Translations under genes and position numbers: made by a program
Part shown: piece after piece, positions 63,350-64,000 of the stretch
Layout: every line of letters begins with the position of its first letter
Position numbering within the stretch: position 1 is the stretch's first letter
Assembly (NCBI GenBank): GCA_002050165.1
Contig: MWSW01000012.1
Location: forward strand, 248,001 to 312,000
Direction of reading: 5' to 3'
Length of the DNA stretch: 64,000 nt
Source of the DNA: Candidatus Tepidiaquacellales bacterium OLB4/UTCHB1
GTDB taxonomy: Bacteria; Bacteroidota; Ignavibacteria; Tepidaquicellales; Tepidaquicellaceae
The notes under the pieces: generated by a model
Database searches by the model: none
Seen by the model: only the letters and a program-made list of their open reading frames with translations
What the model was told of the DNA's origin: nothing

Positions 63350-64000
63350 ATGAAAAAAGTAAAATTAAATTATAGCCATAAGAATTCAATCGCAACATTA
63401 ACCCTTGACGACGGCAAAGGAAATATTCTTGATAATGTAATGATGAACGAAATACTGGAATGTTTCGCTGAATTCAGAGAAAAGAAAAACTTAAAGATGA
63501 TCATCATTGAAGGCGCTGGCAAACACTTCTCATTTGGTGCAAGTGTTGAAGAACACACTAAAGCATTGGCCAGCTCCATGTTGAAAACTTTTCATAGTAT
63601 TTTCAGAACTATCAGTGAAATTAAAATCCCGACACTTGCAAAAGTTTCCGGACAGTGCCTGGGGGGAGGTATGGAACTGGCATTAATGTGTAATTTGATT
63701 TTCGCTGATAAGACCGCAAAATTCGCCCAACCTGAGATCACACTTGGTGTATTCCCCCCGCCAGCTTCATTGTTGCTTGAGTTGAAAATTGGGTACGCTA
63801 AAGCAGAAGAAATTTTATTAACCGGCAGAACATATAACGCTGAAGAAGCCCTTGGACTCGGCTTTATTAACAAGGTGTTTGACGATAAGGAGGAATTGAA
63901 CAAAGGAACGTTAAAATGGCTGACCGAATATATTCTCCCAAAGAGTGCTTCCTCTCTAAGAATTGCAGTCTCTGCTATGCGCTTTAAATTCAATCATATC
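63350..64000 (+). CDS. dch: Cyclohexa-1,5-dienecarbonyl-CoA hydratase (cut by right window edge)
   Basis: The frame from ATG 63350 stays open for 217 codons to the window end, so the C-terminus is missing. It is a crotonase-fold hydratase with HFSFGASVEEHTKALA, KVSGQCLGGGMELALMCNLIFA and FAQPEITLGVFPPPASLLL. The SFGASVEEH segment is characteristic of dienoyl-CoA hydratases. It hydrates the product of benzoyl-CoA reductase to 6-hydroxycyclohex-1-ene-1-carbonyl-CoA, the substrate of Had. Confidence 0.9.
   Translation, partial: MKKVKLNYSHKNSIATLTLDDGKGNILDNVMMNEILECFAEFREKKNLKMIIIEGAGKHFSFGASVEEHTKALASSMLKTFHSIFRTISEIKIPTLAKVSGQCLGGGMELALMCNLIFADKTAKFAQPEITLGVFPPPASLLLELKIGYAKAEEILLTGRTYNAEEALGLGFINKVFDDKEELNKGTLKWLTEYILPKSASSLRIAVSAMRFKFNHI

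Noticed and set aside
1-64000. tRNA, rRNA, CRISPR arrays, insertion sequences, phage genes
   Set aside because: Looked for by eye on both strands; no cloverleaf arms, repeat-spacer arrays, transposase-like proteins or terminal repeats were recognised. Absence by eye is not proof.

Overview
The window reads as a chromosomal segment of an AT-rich member of the Bacteroidota/Ignavibacteriota group. Four secreted proteins carry T9SS (Por) C-terminal sorting domains, two of them with the YPNPFNP signature that is frequent in Ignavibacteria-like lineages. There is also a TonB-dependent receptor, and TTG start codons are common. The assignment is by recognition only; no 16S rRNA or ribosomal protein is present.

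Layout. (1) 1-8.6 kb: a TonB receptor truncated by the left edge, a heterodimeric ABC exporter, RdgB, a small SET-domain protein and a secreted endonuclease/phosphatase-fold protein. (2) 9-18.7 kb: secreted beta-propeller proteins with T9SS tails, one carrying a c-type heme motif, and small membrane/lipoprotein genes. (3) 18.7-21.6 kb: a compact operon of a cysteine hydrolase, an unusual fusion of a thioredoxin-reductase-like flavoprotein to an RlmN/Cfr-like radical SAM domain, and a VOC protein. A perfect 10-bp inverted repeat precedes it. (4) 22-41.6 kb: a molybdenum island. It holds a Nas/Nap-like molybdoenzyme with a b-type membrane subunit, a four-cluster ferredoxin and a Tat-exported Rieske protein; then moaA, moeA, a TSUP permease, mobA, a Crp/Fnr regulator, cytochrome c, narGHJI and a hemerythrin; then moaD, moeB-rhodanese, moaE and a moaC-moaB fusion. 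This covers the known steps from GTP to bis-MGD. (5) 41.6-50.2 kb: an ADP-forming acyl-CoA synthetase, and a minus-strand operon for a 4-hydroxybenzoyl-CoA reductase-like enzyme (fused gamma-alpha subunit plus a beta subunit with the diagnostic extra [4Fe-4S] cysteines) with mocA and xdhC maturation genes, an SDR and a hemerythrin. (6) 50.3-64 kb: a plus-strand operon for ATP-dependent (class I) benzoyl-CoA reductase (bcrC, B, A, D) and lower-pathway genes had, oah and dch; dch runs off the right edge.

Taken together, the window encodes a nitrate-respiring anaerobe that could reductively dehydroxylate 4-hydroxybenzoyl-CoA, dearomatise benzoyl-CoA and hydrolyse the ring, with nitrate reductase as electron sink. 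The two molybdenum-cofactor branches (MobA for bis-MGD enzymes, MocA for the xanthine-oxidase family) are each placed beside their clients.

The most novel material lies inside the aromatic operon. A saccharopine-dehydrogenase-like gene sits between bcrA and bcrD. A second module follows bcrD: an AMP-forming CoA ligase, a lone 2-hydroxyacyl-CoA dehydratase-type subunit, and a fusion of a ketopantoate-reductase-like dehydrogenase to a BadF/HgdC-type activating ATPase. The flavoprotein-radical SAM fusion is the second strong candidate for an undescribed system. Similar TRTGA-N6-TCAT motifs lie in front of the nar operon, in the hcr/bcr divergent region and ahead of the radical-SAM operon, suggesting a shared Crp/Fnr-type regulator. 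No tRNA, rRNA, CRISPR or insertion sequence was recognised.
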